The notes beneath the pieces were generated by a model. The model was not told the DNA's origin. It did not search any database and saw nothing but the letters and a program-made list of their open reading frames with translations. A stretch of 64,000 bases of DNA from Lachnospiraceae bacterium (lineage in GTDB: Bacteria > Bacillota > Clostridia > Lachnospirales > Lachnospiraceae), in assembly GCA_029225065.1 (NCBI GenBank), contig JAQXVT010000087.1:1-64000 (forward strand), written 5' to 3'. Positions 24,796-34,462 of the stretch are shown one piece after another; position 1 is the stretch's first letter; every line of letters begins with the position of its first letter. Both the position numbers and the translations under genes were made by a program.

Positions 24796-25800
24796 TTAAT
24801 CCTGCTGCGCCGCTTTGATACGCGGGTCGATCACACCGTAAATAATTTCCACAAGCAGATTTGCCACAAGCACCATGATCGTAATAATCAGCGTACATGC
24901 AGAAAGCAGCGGATAATCATTTCCTTTAATTGCACTCATCATTGTCGTTCCAATCCCCGGATAACTGAAGATAATCTCAGATACCAGAGCGCCGCCCATC
25001 ATGGTACCGAGTGACATTGCAAGTCCGGTGATCTGCGGGAGCATCGCATTGCGGAACACGTATCCTACGATCTTGCGGTCTTTAATTCCAAGGAAACGGC
25101 TGTATTTTACGTAATCGGCATTCAGTTCATAAATCGACATGGATCTCATGCCGATCGCCTGACCTCCGATCGTCGTCAGAACGATGGACCAGAACGGAAG
25201 CTGATAATGAGAAAATACGGATTTTACGAATGTCCAGCTCATGTTCGGAATCAAATCATAACCGTACGCGCCGCTTGTCGGTGCCCAGCCAAGCGTTACG
25301 CCGAAGATTGTCAGCAGAATAACCGCCATACCAAAGGCCGGAACATTGCTGATAAACAGAAATGCCGGAAGGATCGCCTTGTCAAAAACGCCCTTTATGT
25401 AGGCGGCAACCGCTCCAAGCAGATTGCCGAGCAGCCACCCAAGTAAAATTGCCGGAAGCTGCAGCGCCAGTGTCCAGCCGACAGATGACTTGATAATATC
25501 CGCTACCGTTCTCGGATACTGGCTGAAGGAAACGCCGAAATCCCCCTGCACAGCTCCCTTTAACCATTTTGCAAACTGTACCGGCATCGGCTGATTTACA
25601 CCAAATTTTTCAATATACTCATCGTATACTTTTTTGATCGCCTGTGCATCGGTCATACCCTCTGCTGCCTGCCCCGCAATTGCAGATACCGGATCGCCCG
25701 GCATCAGACGCGGAAGCACGAAATTCAACGCCACCGCAAAGATCAATGTAATCAGATACCAAATAATTTTCTGTGTATAATACTTTTTATACCCTTTCAA
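24796..25800 (-). CDS. ABC transporter permease, DppB-like
   Basis: This 334-residue permease has six hydrophobic segments and the DppB/OppB marks: the [19 protein letters not shown] start near residue 25 and the coupling segment with [20 protein letters not shown] near 225. It pairs with the following permease to form the membrane channel. The start codon is TTG at 25800, with GAGGTGA six bases before it; no ATG is available near the family's normal start. The 213 bases before it hold an intercistronic hairpin (25926-25952) and a dispersed element (25851-25919), so its expression may be lower than that of the binding protein. Confidence 0.92.
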   Translation of the reverse strand: MKGYKKYYTQKIIWYLITLIFAVALNFVLPRLMPGDPVSAIAGQAAEGMTDAQAIKKVYDEYIEKFGVNQPMPVQFAKWLKGAVQGDFGVSFSQYPRTVADIIKSSVGWTLALQLPAILLGWLLGNLLGAVAAYIKGVFDKAILPAFLFISNVPAFGMAVILLTIFGVTLGWAPTSGAYGYDLIPNMSWTFVKSVFSHYQLPFWSIVLTTIGGQAIGMRSMSIYELNADYVKYSRFLGIKDRKIVGYVFRNAMLPQITGLAMSLGTMMGGALVSEIIFSYPGIGTTMMSAIKGNDYPLLSACTLIITIMVLVANLLVEIIYGVIDPRIKAAQQD

Positions 25801-25850
25801 ACTGACTCACCTCATTCTCTCTTACCGTCCGGAGACCCGCTCTCTTATCT

Positions 25851-25919
25851 GTGTAAAACAGACATTCACGATCCGCTCCGCTGCCTGTTCGCAACAGACA
25901 GAAGCTGTTCTGTCAGATT
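25851..25919. repeat. Dispersed element, copy A4
   Basis: GTAAAACAGACATTCACGAT, then CCGCTCCGCTGCCTG, match copy A5 (44096-44142) and the left half of copy A3 (62851-62936); over 34 aligned bases A4 and A3 share 27. A gacagaa/ttctgtc hairpin follows inside the same stretch. It lies between the binding protein and permease genes. Confidence 0.55.
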
Positions 25920-25925
25920 ACAAAA

Positions 25926-25952
25926 GTGGCCGGAGAAGCTTTCTCCGGCCAC
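25926..25952 (-). terminator. Intercistronic terminator-like hairpin between binding protein and permease genes
   Basis: A perfect 12-bp GC-rich stem (25926-25937 with 25941-25952) and a 3-base loop are followed on the minus strand by TTTTG. It probably stops part of the transcripts, which gives more binding protein than permease. Confidence 0.75.
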
Positions 25953-26013
25953 CAGACTCATCGCATTGCCCCTGTGTAATCAAATATTGCTGATGTTAAA
26001 TTTTATCCTGTTC

Positions 26014-27810
26014 TCAGCCTTCTACAAGCTCCAGATTGTAAAGAGCTGCAATACCGTAACCGTCTGTGCAGTCTGCCGGCGGGATATTGGTCTCATCATC
26101 CTGCATCGGATATCCGGTCCATACACTCTCATTTACAGTGTAGAACATATCCGGTCTGTACATCAGACCAAAGGAAGGAACGTCAGTTAAATAAATCTCA
26201 TTCAGTCTTGTATAGTACTGCTTCAGAGTTGCTTCGTCTGTCTCTGTTGCGAGCTTATCAAGAATCTCATCTGCTTCATCATTGTGATAATGTCCGTAGT
26301 TACCCTGATAGTTGATCTCTGCATCTGCATACGAGCCATACAGGAACTGCTTGCAGCGGTAGAACGGGTTGGTGATGGATGCTCCGGTTACGGAGTTCAT
26401 CATGATATCAAAGTTACCGGTGGTGTAATCATCTGTCCATACGGATGCCTCCGGGAAATAGGTCTCAAGCTCGATGCCGATGTTCTTTGCACTGGCTGCT
26501 ACGATCTCGAGTGCTGCATTCCATTCGGTCCATCCTGCAGGGCATTCTACCTTATAGGAAAGCTTCGTGCCGTCTGCTTCACGAACACCGTCTCCATCCG
26601 TATCTACGATGCCAGCGTCATCGAGAAGCTTGTTCGCTCCATCGATATCATTTCCAGTCCACTGAAGATCCTTCAGTGCATCATGATCAAAGAGTGCCTG
26701 CTCAGGATCACTCGGATTCATCATCGTACGCGGTACTGCCTCAAAGCTCGGAGACTGATTTGTCATTGCGGAGGTCAGAATCTGGTCAAAGTCCGTTGCG
26801 ATTGCGATTGCCTTACGAACTTCTACACGGTCGAGACCCGGCTTGTCAAGATTGAACCAGCAGGTCGGAATTGTGCCGGCAAGGTTGTACGGCGGCTCGT
26901 CGATATACGTTGTAATCGGCAGATCCTGCTCTTCCCAGAGCTTCTCTACGCCGGTGATAAATGCCTGTGATACGTCTACCTCGCCGTTTTGCAGTGCAAG
27001 CAGTGCTGCTGCGTTGTCACCGAAAATCGTGTGGCCGATGTATTTCGGTACCGGAAGCTTGCCCCACATGGACTCTGCCTGGCCCCAGTAGTTATCGTCT
27101 CTTATAAACACAACCTTCTGATCATCGTCATAATATGGTTTGTACGGTCCGGATGCTACAAGATCATCCATTGGATCCAGCTTCATCGCTTCCGGTGATT
27201 CACATCTTGCTTCTACCGTCTCAAGATATGCCTTCTGCATGATGTACATTTTGCCGAGCATCTGCTGAATCATCAGCTGATTTACTGCCTTGCCGTCCTC
27301 GCCTACTACAGATTTGATCGTAACAGTCTGATCATCCACTGCTGTTATGGAATCGATGTATGCCGTCATCTCAACACCGTAGGAGGACTGGCATTTTACG
27401 TTGTAATCAAAGGAAGCCGCTACGTCTGCTGCGGTCACCGGCGTACCATCGCTCCACTTTGCATCCGGGTTTAATTTCACGGTCATAGAAGACATATTGT
27501 CATCATCCCAGGAATACTCTGTACCAAGAAGCGGATACATCTGATTGTCCAGAATGTTATACATGAACAATGTCTCATAAATCAGTGTACGCGTAGCATC
27601 CTTCTGCTGAATACCCATCGCGTTGTTGGAATTTGCTGACATCGGGTTCCAGTCATTAATCGCGCCCCACTGCTGTCCTGCAAAATACAGTGTCTCATTT
27701 CTTGGCGTAGATCCGTCTCCCTCTGCTGCAAATGCTGCTCCGGCAAAGCTGGATGCTACCATACATGCCGATGCAAGTGCTGCTACCACTTTGATCATTC
27801 TTTTTTTCAT
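26014..27810 (-). CDS. Family 5 ABC transporter substrate-binding protein
   Basis: This 598-residue protein starts with MKKRMIKVVAALASACMV and a signal peptide that ends near AGAAFA. The rest is the large three-domain SBP_bac_5 fold: the VKLNPDAKWSDGTPVTAADV signature lies near residue 125 and EVRKAIAIATDFDQIL near 330. The family binds peptides, nickel or oligosaccharides; the nearby glycosidases favour an oligosaccharide here, but this is inference. GGAGGTCAGGT precedes the ATG at 27810. The only cysteine near the signal region (ASAC) is a poor lipobox. It is the first and probably most expressed gene of the importer operon. Confidence 0.92.
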   Translation of the reverse strand: MKKRMIKVVAALASACMVASSFAGAAFAAEGDGSTPRNETLYFAGQQWGAINDWNPMSANSNNAMGIQQKDATRTLIYETLFMYNILDNQMYPLLGTEYSWDDDNMSSMTVKLNPDAKWSDGTPVTAADVAASFDYNVKCQSSYGVEMTAYIDSITAVDDQTVTIKSVVGEDGKAVNQLMIQQMLGKMYIMQKAYLETVEARCESPEAMKLDPMDDLVASGPYKPYYDDDQKVVFIRDDNYWGQAESMWGKLPVPKYIGHTIFGDNAAALLALQNGEVDVSQAFITGVEKLWEEQDLPITTYIDEPPYNLAGTIPTCWFNLDKPGLDRVEVRKAIAIATDFDQILTSAMTNQSPSFEAVPRTMMNPSDPEQALFDHDALKDLQWTGNDIDGANKLLDDAGIVDTDGDGVREADGTKLSYKVECPAGWTEWNAALEIVAASAKNIGIELETYFPEASVWTDDYTTGNFDIMMNSVTGASITNPFYRCKQFLYGSYADAEINYQGNYGHYHNDEADEILDKLATETDEATLKQYYTRLNEIYLTDVPSFGLMYRPDMFYTVNESVWTGYPMQDDETNIPPADCTDGYGIAALYNLELVEG

Positions 27811-28121
27811 ACCTGACCTCCATATTCTTTTTTTCAGAAAGAAAACCCCCCAATGGCTTCTTTTCTGCGTTGGTTGTATTATAGTCTTTTTGTACAAAGA
27901 AATCAAGTATAAATTCGGATTTATTATATATTTTTTCTTTTCTTCTTTTGTATTTTCTTGCTATTTTTTGTATTTTCTTTTCATTTTGCTGTTTTTTATT
28001 GTTTTAAATTCGTTTTTTTGCATATTTTTTGTGTCCATTTTGTGTTCATTTAAAGAATCGTCAGTTGTACGTTTCTTTTTCGATTCCTCAACGCAAATGC
28101 AAAACTGCTTCTTCTGCCATG
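27811..28121. other. 311-base intergenic region, AT-rich with A-tracts
   Basis: It holds the family 5 binding protein promoter at 27878-27906. Between 27907 and about 28080 the minus strand is very A-rich, with A-tracts roughly every ten bases and a repeated GAAAATACAAAA. This is expected to bend and may act as an upstream promoter element. No gene was seen. Confidence 0.6.
27878..27906 (-). promoter_or_regulatory. Strong sigma-A promoter of the family 5 importer operon
   Basis: TTGATT (27906-27901) and a perfect TATAAT (27883-27878) on the minus strand are 17 bases apart, about 65 bases before the start codon. Confidence 0.85.
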
Positions 28122-29210
28122 CTACGGCTCCCATACATCCGCTGCAAGCCCCTCGATAAAGCCGCTAAGCTCCAGTGCCATCTGCATTGCCTCCGATGCG
28201 CGCACGTGTCCCGGTGTACCGCGTCCGTTTTCCTGATACAAAAAATGGACGATCTTCGGATCGTGCAGCTTTGCGCAGACTTTTCCGATGCTGCGGTCCC
28301 AGCCCGGATGATGATTCAGAATTGTCGTAGAAAGCACAATCCACGCATGTGGATAATCCTTACGTAAACGGCGTATCAACGCTTCATAATGCGTTCGCCA
28401 CTGCTCCGCCTTTTCTCCATAATAATCATTTTTCATAATATCTTCCGGCCACGCATCATTCTGTCCGATCGCCACGACCACCACATGCGGCGTATACCTT
28501 GCAAAATTCCACCGCGGCTCTTCGCTTTTTTCTGTCGAAAAATAGATCCTGTCAAAACAGCTCTCCATGCCTCGCTTTCCGTTTTCATAATATCCCGTTT
28601 CATCGCACAGTGCGATTCCGCCTTGTGCCACGAGATGCACTGCCGCATGCAGCCGGCGCGCCGTTGCCCAGGCGTAGGAAAAATAAGCGTTGTTATACTC
28701 CCCCTCGCTTGGCGGATCCGGCATGCCTGCGTATTTCTGCGCCTCTGACACCTCTCCTGCAGTCACAGAGTCACCGTAAAATTCTATTTTTTTACGCGGC
28801 AACGGACGTGCTTTTTCCACACGGGTTCCATGTTCCACTAAAAAACCCAGAAATACATACGTATGGCACTGATCCATCCTCTTGAAAAAGGTCACCTCAT
28901 GGGACGTTTCTTTTTCAAGATTTTCCGCCAGCGTCAGCACCACCGGCTCGTCATCTTTTTCAATCTTCACCCGATACTGATTCCGGTCTGCAAGCACACC
29001 GACCCAGGAATCATAATAGCTTCTGCGGTTGATCACGACCGCACGGATCCACGAAGAACCTGTAAAAGAAACCCGCACAAAGCTTCCCGGCTGTACAAAC
29101 ACCGGTGCATCCGGATTCGACACATCAATGCGCCCGCAGTACGTCAGTTCATCGTGCACCGGCGGAATCAACCGCATTGTTTTTTCATCATAGTCTGTGT
29201 AATTCTGCAT
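28122..29210 (-). CDS. Carbohydrate esterase family 2-type acetyl esterase (SGNH hydrolase)
   Basis: This 362-residue protein has an N-terminal beta-rich jelly-roll domain (about 20-130) and a C-terminal SGNH hydrolase domain. The nucleophile is in FYGDSVTAGEV (S148), the GQND block is at 249-252 and the catalytic His is in GTPGHVRASEA (H335). Jelly roll followed by SGNH is the layout of CE2 enzymes, which remove acetyl groups from xylan, mannan or glucomannan fragments. There is no signal peptide, so it would act on oligosaccharides already inside the cell. It follows the GPH symporter and alpha-xylosidase genes on the same strand. The start has only a weak AGTGAG site. The family call rests on layout and motifs and is not certain. 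Confidence 0.82.
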   Translation of the reverse strand: MQNYTDYDEKTMRLIPPVHDELTYCGRIDVSNPDAPVFVQPGSFVRVSFTGSSWIRAVVINRRSYYDSWVGVLADRNQYRVKIEKDDEPVVLTLAENLEKETSHEVTFFKRMDQCHTYVFLGFLVEHGTRVEKARPLPRKKIEFYGDSVTAGEVSEAQKYAGMPDPPSEGEYNNAYFSYAWATARRLHAAVHLVAQGGIALCDETGYYENGKRGMESCFDRIYFSTEKSEEPRWNFARYTPHVVVVAIGQNDAWPEDIMKNDYYGEKAEQWRTHYEALIRRLRKDYPHAWIVLSTTILNHHPGWDRSIGKVCAKLHDPKIVHFLYQENGRGTPGHVRASEAMQMALELSGFIEGLAADVWEP

Positions 29211-29346
29211 GTTTTTCTCACTTTCTGTTTTTTACAAATCAGATTCCTTTTTCTTAAGAGAGTACCGCGTTCTGGCGCAAAGCGCAACTTTTTTTCTTAT
29301 CCGCTTTCACCAAACAATAATCTGCACTTTTTTCTCCATACGCAAA

Positions 29347-29375
29347 GAGGAGTGTGATGCTCAGTCACCCTCCTC
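29347..29375 (-). terminator. Hairpin after the GPH symporter gene
   Basis: An 11-bp stem with one mismatch (29347-29357 with 29365-29375) and a 7-base loop is followed on the minus strand by TTTGCG, a weak T run. Confidence 0.45.
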
Positions 29376-29406
29376 CAAGAATTTCTTTTTTTAAAATTTT
29401 TTCATG

Positions 29407-30834
29407 CTACTTTTTATCTGTCATACTGCTTTTTCTTTTTTCCAGCTCACGCGCAATCTCCTGTGTTTTTTCTTCGTTCAAAATGTAATGATGTTTAAAT
29501 ACAGCCAGTCCAATCAGAAGTGCCGCAATCGGGATCAGTGTCATGCACATGCGAAGCCCCATCCGATCCGATGATGCTATGGCATGCAATACTTCATCCG
29601 TCTCATCTTTTCGAATATGAAATGCCGCTATTACAACAGAGGCCAGCAGCGCCGCTATTCCAGAAGCCAGCTTCACAACAAATGTCTGCATGGAAAAAAT
29701 TACAGATTCATCTCTGCGGTAATTTTTCCATTCTCCATAGTCTACCGTATTGGCCAGAAATACCGTTATGATGACGTTCAGCATACCAATCGCTGACATG
29801 ATTAAAAATGCCGGAATCAGAAGCAGATATACATTGCTGCTCCCGGAAAAAGTAATCGCAAGCAGCACCAGATAACCTGCAAATGCCATAGAAAAGCTTA
29901 CATAAAACAGTTTCAGGGTATTCATGAATTTTCGCAGCAGCGGAAACAGCACCATCATCGCCAGAATCTGGAACGCACCGCCAAAGGTATTGAACAGGGT
30001 ATAGTTGCTCTGCCATACTTCTGGGCTGAAATCATATTTAAAGAAATAAATAACCAGATTTGAGGTGATATACAGTGCTGTGTTAATCATAACAATCGCA
30101 ACAACCATCGTCATCGCCTGATCGTTTCGAAACAGAGCCCCAAACATCTCCCGTACCGTAGCGGTCTGCATATCAACCGAGGACTTCTCTTTGATGTTCA
30201 GGCATGTAATCGTAATAAAAACCATAAACAGTACCGCAATGAGCAGCGCAAAGTAACGGTATCCCAGCCGTTCTGCCTCCGAAGCAGTTTTTCCGCCTGC
30301 CAGATTTCCAAGAGCGGATACGCTGAGCACGGTAATAATCGTAATCAGTGCTGAGCCAACGCCTGCACAGGAGCGTGCCAGTGCAGACAGGTTCTCCCTT
30401 TCCTTTCCGCTTTTTGTAAATGCCGGAATCACGGACCAGTATGGGATATCCATCATGGTATACGTTACTCCCCACAAAATATACGTAACCGCCGCATATG
30501 CCACAAGTCCGCTCCCTGTCAGCGCCGGCGGCGCCGCAAACATCAGGTACAGCACGATCGCATTTGTCACAGTTCCGACGAACAGCCATGGTCTGAACTT
30601 CCCCCATTTTGTCCGTGTCTTTGCCACAACAATTCCCATAATCGGATCATTGAACGCGTCAAAAATCCGTGCAATAAACAAAATCATTCCCATAGCTACA
30701 GCACTTACTCCCATAATATCCTGGTAATAATACAGCACATAGGAAGCAGAAAGCATATACACCATATCCTTTCCCACTGCGCCAATGCCATAGGCAAATT
30801 TTTCTCTTCCTCCCAGCTTTTGCTTTTCCTCCAT
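29407..30834 (-). CDS. GPH family glycoside:cation symporter (MFS superfamily), YicJ-like
   Basis: This 475-residue protein has twelve hydrophobic segments and the GPH signatures: GREKFAYGIGAVGKDMVYML at the start and ARIFDAFNDPIMG near residue 55. GPH carriers import glycosides, pentosides or hexuronides with a cation. It lies directly downstream of a YicI-like alpha-xylosidase gene; in Escherichia coli the yicJ-yicI pair has the same two functions, so an alpha-xyloside such as isoprimeverose is a good candidate substrate. The ATG at 30834 was chosen because AAGGGAG lies 9 bases upstream and the protein then begins at the family's usual place. Confidence 0.9.
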   Translation of the reverse strand: MEEKQKLGGREKFAYGIGAVGKDMVYMLSASYVLYYYQDIMGVSAVAMGMILFIARIFDAFNDPIMGIVVAKTRTKWGKFRPWLFVGTVTNAIVLYLMFAAPPALTGSGLVAYAAVTYILWGVTYTMMDIPYWSVIPAFTKSGKERENLSALARSCAGVGSALITIITVLSVSALGNLAGGKTASEAERLGYRYFALLIAVLFMVFITITCLNIKEKSSVDMQTATVREMFGALFRNDQAMTMVVAIVMINTALYITSNLVIYFFKYDFSPEVWQSNYTLFNTFGGAFQILAMMVLFPLLRKFMNTLKLFYVSFSMAFAGYLVLLAITFSGSSNVYLLLIPAFLIMSAIGMLNVIITVFLANTVDYGEWKNYRRDESVIFSMQTFVVKLASGIAALLASVVIAAFHIRKDETDEVLHAIASSDRMGLRMCMTLIPIAALLIGLAVFKHHYILNEEKTQEIARELEKRKSSMTDKK

Positions 30835-30904
30835 ACCTCGTTTCTCCCTTTTTATTTTTATGGTTCTGTCAAACAAACGTTCTTCCGTGTATTACAGCTT
30901 TTAA

Positions 30905-30974
30905 ACAAAGCAGATAAAGCATCCCGCCCCGCTCAGTGCTCTGCGCACTTGAAGCGAGGGGAATGCTTATCTGT
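30905..30974. repeat. Dispersed palindromic element, copy A2
   Basis: AGCAGATAAAGCATCCC at one end pairs imperfectly with GGGAATGCTTATCTG at the other, and AGTGC pairs with GCACT inside. The minus-strand segment AGATAAGCATTC and the following CGCTTCAAGTGCGC are shared with copy A3 in the UvrA-like gene. It sits between the alpha-xylosidase and symporter genes and could act as a terminator or processing hairpin. Confidence 0.6.
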
Positions 30975-30981
30975 CTTTCCT

Positions 30982-33303
30982 TTATACTTCTGCCGTAAAC
31001 TCTGTCACGCCTGCCGGAATCGTTACCTTCTTTACTTCTGTTCCGATGTAAACGGTAAGCTCCGTTTCCTCAAGCTCTTTTTCCGGTGTCACCGTTATCT
31101 TCACGCCGTCTTTTACTGCAGTAATGCGGTTTACGATACTTCCGTCCACGGATGGAATCATGCACAGTGCTGTTTCGCCGTCTTTCGGCTGATACAGGCG
31201 CAGAGAAACACCCTTTGCATAATCGTAATCCGGGCGCGTTTCTTCTGCACCGATTGCAAGCAGTGTGTTTTCACGCACATACATCGGCATGGAGAAATAA
31301 TCATATGTATCCTTCTGCCAGCAGCCGCCGTCTCGCACTTCACCGCTTAAAAGATGTGTCCACTTTCCTGCCGGGAGGTAATATTCACTCACACCGTCCT
31401 CGCGGAAGATCGGGGATACCAGAAGTGATTCACCGAGCATATACTGCGTATCAAGATAAGCAGCAGCCGGGTCCGTCGTATACTCAAATACCATCGGACG
31501 CATCACCGGTGTACCCTCCTCATGCGCCTCGATCGCTTTCGCATACAGATACGGCATCAGACGGCATTTCAGTTTCGTGAACGCTGCCACAACATCGCAT
31601 GCCTCCTCGTCAAACAGCCACGGCACACGGTAGCTTCCTGAGCCGTGCAGACGGCTGTGTGTGGACATAAGTCCGAATGCTGCCCATCTCTTATAAAGAT
31701 CCGGTGTTGCCGTGCTCTCGAATCCGGAGATATCATGACTCCAGAAAGAGAATCCGCTCATTGCAAAGGACAGACCGCCGCGCAGTGTCTCTGCCATAGA
31801 TGGATAATTTGCAAAGCAGTCGCCGCCCCAGTGTACCGGGAACTGCTGTCCGCCTGCCGTTGCACTTCTCGCAAACAGCACTGCCTCCTGCTCACCCTTC
31901 ACCTCTTTGAGCAGGTTGAATACTGCTTTATTATACAGGTAAGTGTAATAATTGTGCATAGCCTGCGGATCACTGCCGTCATAGTACGTCACATTGATCG
32001 GAATACGCTCACCGAAATCCGTCTTGAAGCAGTCCACACCGCACTCCAGAATCGTGCGCAGCTTTCCGGTGTACCACTTCACCGCATCCGGATTCGTGAA
32101 ATCTACCAGCCCCATACCGGCCTGCCAGTTGTCAGTCTGCCATACACCCTTTCCGTCTGCGCGCTTTAAAAGATAGCCATTCTCCATGCCCTCGCGGAAG
32201 AACGCCGTGCCCTGCGCGATGTATGGATTGATCCATGCGCAGATCTTCAGGCCCTTTTCGTGGTAGCGCTGCAGCGTGCCGCGGATATCCGGGAAGCACT
32301 CCTTATCCCACTCAAAATCACACCAGTGGAACGCTTTCATCCAGAAGCAGTCGAAATGGAAGACGCTAAGCGGAATGCCACGCTCAATCATACCATCGAT
32401 AAAGGAGCTCGTCGTCTCTTCATTGTAATTTGTCGTAAAGGAAGTGGACAGCCACAGTCCAAACGACCATGCCGGCGGAAGTGCCGGACGTCCCGTCAGT
32501 GCCGTATAGCCGTTTAAGATCTGCTTCGGTGTCGGACCATAGAAGAAATAATAGGAAATGGATTCTCCCGGAACGGAAAAGCCCACATACTCTACCTTCT
32601 CGCTCGCCACCTCAAACGATACGTTGTCAGAGCTGTCCACAAATACGCCGTAGCCACGGTTTGTCATATAAAACGGAATACTCTTGTAGGCAATCTGGGA
32701 AGCGGTACCGCCATCCTCGTTCCACGTATCTATCATCTGGCCATTCTTTACAAATGCCGTGAAGCGTTCACCGAAGCCATATACACACTCACCAACTCCG
32801 ACGGAAAGCTCTGTCACCATGTACGGTTTGTGATTCTCGGTCAGGTAATTATCCTCCGGAAGCATTGTGGACGGCTGTCTGTCCCATCTCATATAACCAA
32901 GGTTGCGGAAGCCGCAGGTCGTCAGCACCCTGCCGTCCGCCTCAAACGAATAGCTGAAATTTTTGCGGTTTACACGTACCTTCAGCACTCCGGTATCCAG
33001 AACGGCCTCTTCATCCGTGATCGTGATTTCCGGTTCTATCGTCGTCTCGTTTTTCTCATACTGTGGCAGATGATTGTCATATCCCTCGTAATGCCATGCT
33101 TTTACGGAGATCGTGCCCGATGCGCACGCCTTAAACTCTACCGTGATTGTCGGCATATTTAAGGTGTCTCCTCTGCCGCCGATCTTCCCAACCGGTGCAA
33201 CCACACGCATACCACCCGGAATCCGGTCAACGGTGTAGCCTTCCGCTGCGAACAGTCCGTTTGCGCGCTCGCTGCGCAGCCAGTAGCCTTCTGTAAATTT
33301 CAT
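30982..33303 (-). CDS. yicI: Alpha-xylosidase, glycoside hydrolase family 31 (YicI type)
   Basis: At 773 residues this enzyme matches the length of E. coli YicI (772). It keeps the alpha-xylosidase signature FHFDCFWMKAFHWCDFEWD near residue 315, the nucleophile Asp in CFKTDFGERIP (D429) and the acid/base Asp in HWGGDCFANY (D495). It should remove alpha-1,6-xylose from isoprimeverose or xyloglucan oligosaccharides in the cytoplasm; no signal peptide is seen. The ATG at 33303 follows AAGGAGGATACAGAGC, and a frame 23 codons longer has no support. It is followed by a GPH symporter gene and preceded by an AraC regulator gene on the same strand. Confidence 0.93.
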   Translation of the reverse strand: MKFTEGYWLRSERANGLFAAEGYTVDRIPGGMRVVAPVGKIGGRGDTLNMPTITVEFKACASGTISVKAWHYEGYDNHLPQYEKNETTIEPEITITDEEAVLDTGVLKVRVNRKNFSYSFEADGRVLTTCGFRNLGYMRWDRQPSTMLPEDNYLTENHKPYMVTELSVGVGECVYGFGERFTAFVKNGQMIDTWNEDGGTASQIAYKSIPFYMTNRGYGVFVDSSDNVSFEVASEKVEYVGFSVPGESISYYFFYGPTPKQILNGYTALTGRPALPPAWSFGLWLSTSFTTNYNEETTSSFIDGMIERGIPLSVFHFDCFWMKAFHWCDFEWDKECFPDIRGTLQRYHEKGLKICAWINPYIAQGTAFFREGMENGYLLKRADGKGVWQTDNWQAGMGLVDFTNPDAVKWYTGKLRTILECGVDCFKTDFGERIPINVTYYDGSDPQAMHNYYTYLYNKAVFNLLKEVKGEQEAVLFARSATAGGQQFPVHWGGDCFANYPSMAETLRGGLSFAMSGFSFWSHDISGFESTATPDLYKRWAAFGLMSTHSRLHGSGSYRVPWLFDEEACDVVAAFTKLKCRLMPYLYAKAIEAHEEGTPVMRPMVFEYTTDPAAAYLDTQYMLGESLLVSPIFREDGVSEYYLPAGKWTHLLSGEVRDGGCWQKDTYDYFSMPMYVRENTLLAIGAEETRPDYDYAKGVSLRLYQPKDGETALCMIPSVDGSIVNRITAVKDGVKITVTPEKELEETELTVYIGTEVKKVTIPAGVTEFTAEV

Positions 33304-33491
33304 GCTCTGTATCCTCCTTTTTATTTTCCTGCCGGATGCTTCTTCTGACCCGGCTTTTCTTTTACTTCTCACTTCTTTTGCAGATCCTTCTTATCCGCAA
33401 AATTACCTTTTTCTTCTGTGCCTTCCCATTTTTCATTTCTATGTCCTTTTTATCACATATATTCCGCTATGTCTATCCGTTTTTCGTGTAT

Positions 33492-34355
33492 TTATAGTCG
33501 TTTTTTATCCTTTTCTGTTTTATTCCACTTCTTCCGGTACTGTGCCGGGGTCGTCCCGTACTCCTTTTTAAATGCATTGATGAAAGACTTCACATTCGGG
33601 AATCCGCAGGCAAAAGAAATATCCGTCACGGAGCTGTCACCACTCTCCAGTTCCTCTCTGGCACGGCATGCGCGAATGCGTTCCAGATACTCATGGAAGT
33701 TCTGCCCGGCTGAATTTTTGAAAAATCTGGAAAAATAAGCCGGTGTCATTCCCAGATAATCCCCCATTGACTGAATTGACAGATTTTTTTCATAGTTTTC
33801 TTCCATATAAGAGATCGCTTTTTTGATCCGTTTCAGCCGCTGATGCTCCTGTCCCTTCGTCCGGGCATCCTGTTCACGGACAGCTGCGCACTCGCGCAGT
33901 AAAATACAGCAGATCTGCCGCAGCCGAATTGCAAGTTCCAGCTCATAATAAGCTTCCTTTTTCTGCCAGATCCTTGCGCATTCCTGAATCAGCATCGCAA
34001 TCCGTTTTTCCTGCGTGCTTCCCTTTTCGATCACAAACCGGATGTGGTCAAGCTCGTCACAGTACTCCTCAAGCAGCCTCTCATCAAGCAGCAGCGTCAC
34101 ACAACGCAGAATCTGTTCGCTGCTTCCATCCGTCTCATGCAGTTCACCGCTGTTCACAAAAAAAATCTCATCCGCTCCCGCACTCTGTTCTTTTCCGTTT
34201 ACGCGGCCGCGAATCCGGCCTTCCAGCACCAGGTCAAATTCCAGATTTCGGTGCCAGTGCAGTGGATAATACAGTTTGTCCTTTCCGGTACCGCCATAGT
34301 AAATCCGCGCCGGAATCCCATCCTCTGTCTCGACCAGCTCCTGATAGTATTCCAT
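33492..34355 (-). CDS. AraC family transcriptional regulator with cupin sensor domain
   Basis: This 287-residue regulator has an N-terminal cupin-like ligand domain (about 15-120, with LYYPLHWHRNLEFDLVLEG) and a C-terminal pair of helix-turn-helix motifs (about 185-280). NLSIQSMGDYLGMTPAYFSR is the first recognition part and VTDISFACGFPNVKSFINAF the second. It most likely activates the downstream alpha-xylosidase-symporter genes in response to a sugar. The ATG at 34355 has GGAGG 8 bases before it. A 21-base-period direct repeat at 34463-34500, about 110 bases upstream, looks like an AraC-type binding site. Confidence 0.9.
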   Translation of the reverse strand: MEYYQELVETEDGIPARIYYGGTGKDKLYYPLHWHRNLEFDLVLEGRIRGRVNGKEQSAGADEIFFVNSGELHETDGSSEQILRCVTLLLDERLLEEYCDELDHIRFVIEKGSTQEKRIAMLIQECARIWQKKEAYYELELAIRLRQICCILLRECAAVREQDARTKGQEHQRLKRIKKAISYMEENYEKNLSIQSMGDYLGMTPAYFSRFFKNSAGQNFHEYLERIRACRAREELESGDSSVTDISFACGFPNVKSFINAFKKEYGTTPAQYRKKWNKTEKDKKRL

Positions 34356-34462
34356 ATCACACACCTCCCTTTTTCGCTTCCATCAAATCTTTCTTTTTAT
34401 TTCACACTTCTGCCTCCACAGCGTACTCGTCTTCCCACTCACCTGCAGATACCCGGGCATCA

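Noticed and set aside
23533-27810. Reading the family 5 ABC system as a plain dipeptide importer
   Set aside because: Family alone would allow it, but the permease insert and glycosidase neighbours make an oligosaccharide at least as likely, so no dpp gene names were given.
27623-28159. Open frame of 178 codons on the plus strand
   Set aside because: Part is antisense to the binding protein gene and the rest is a translated T-rich spacer (Phe-rich).
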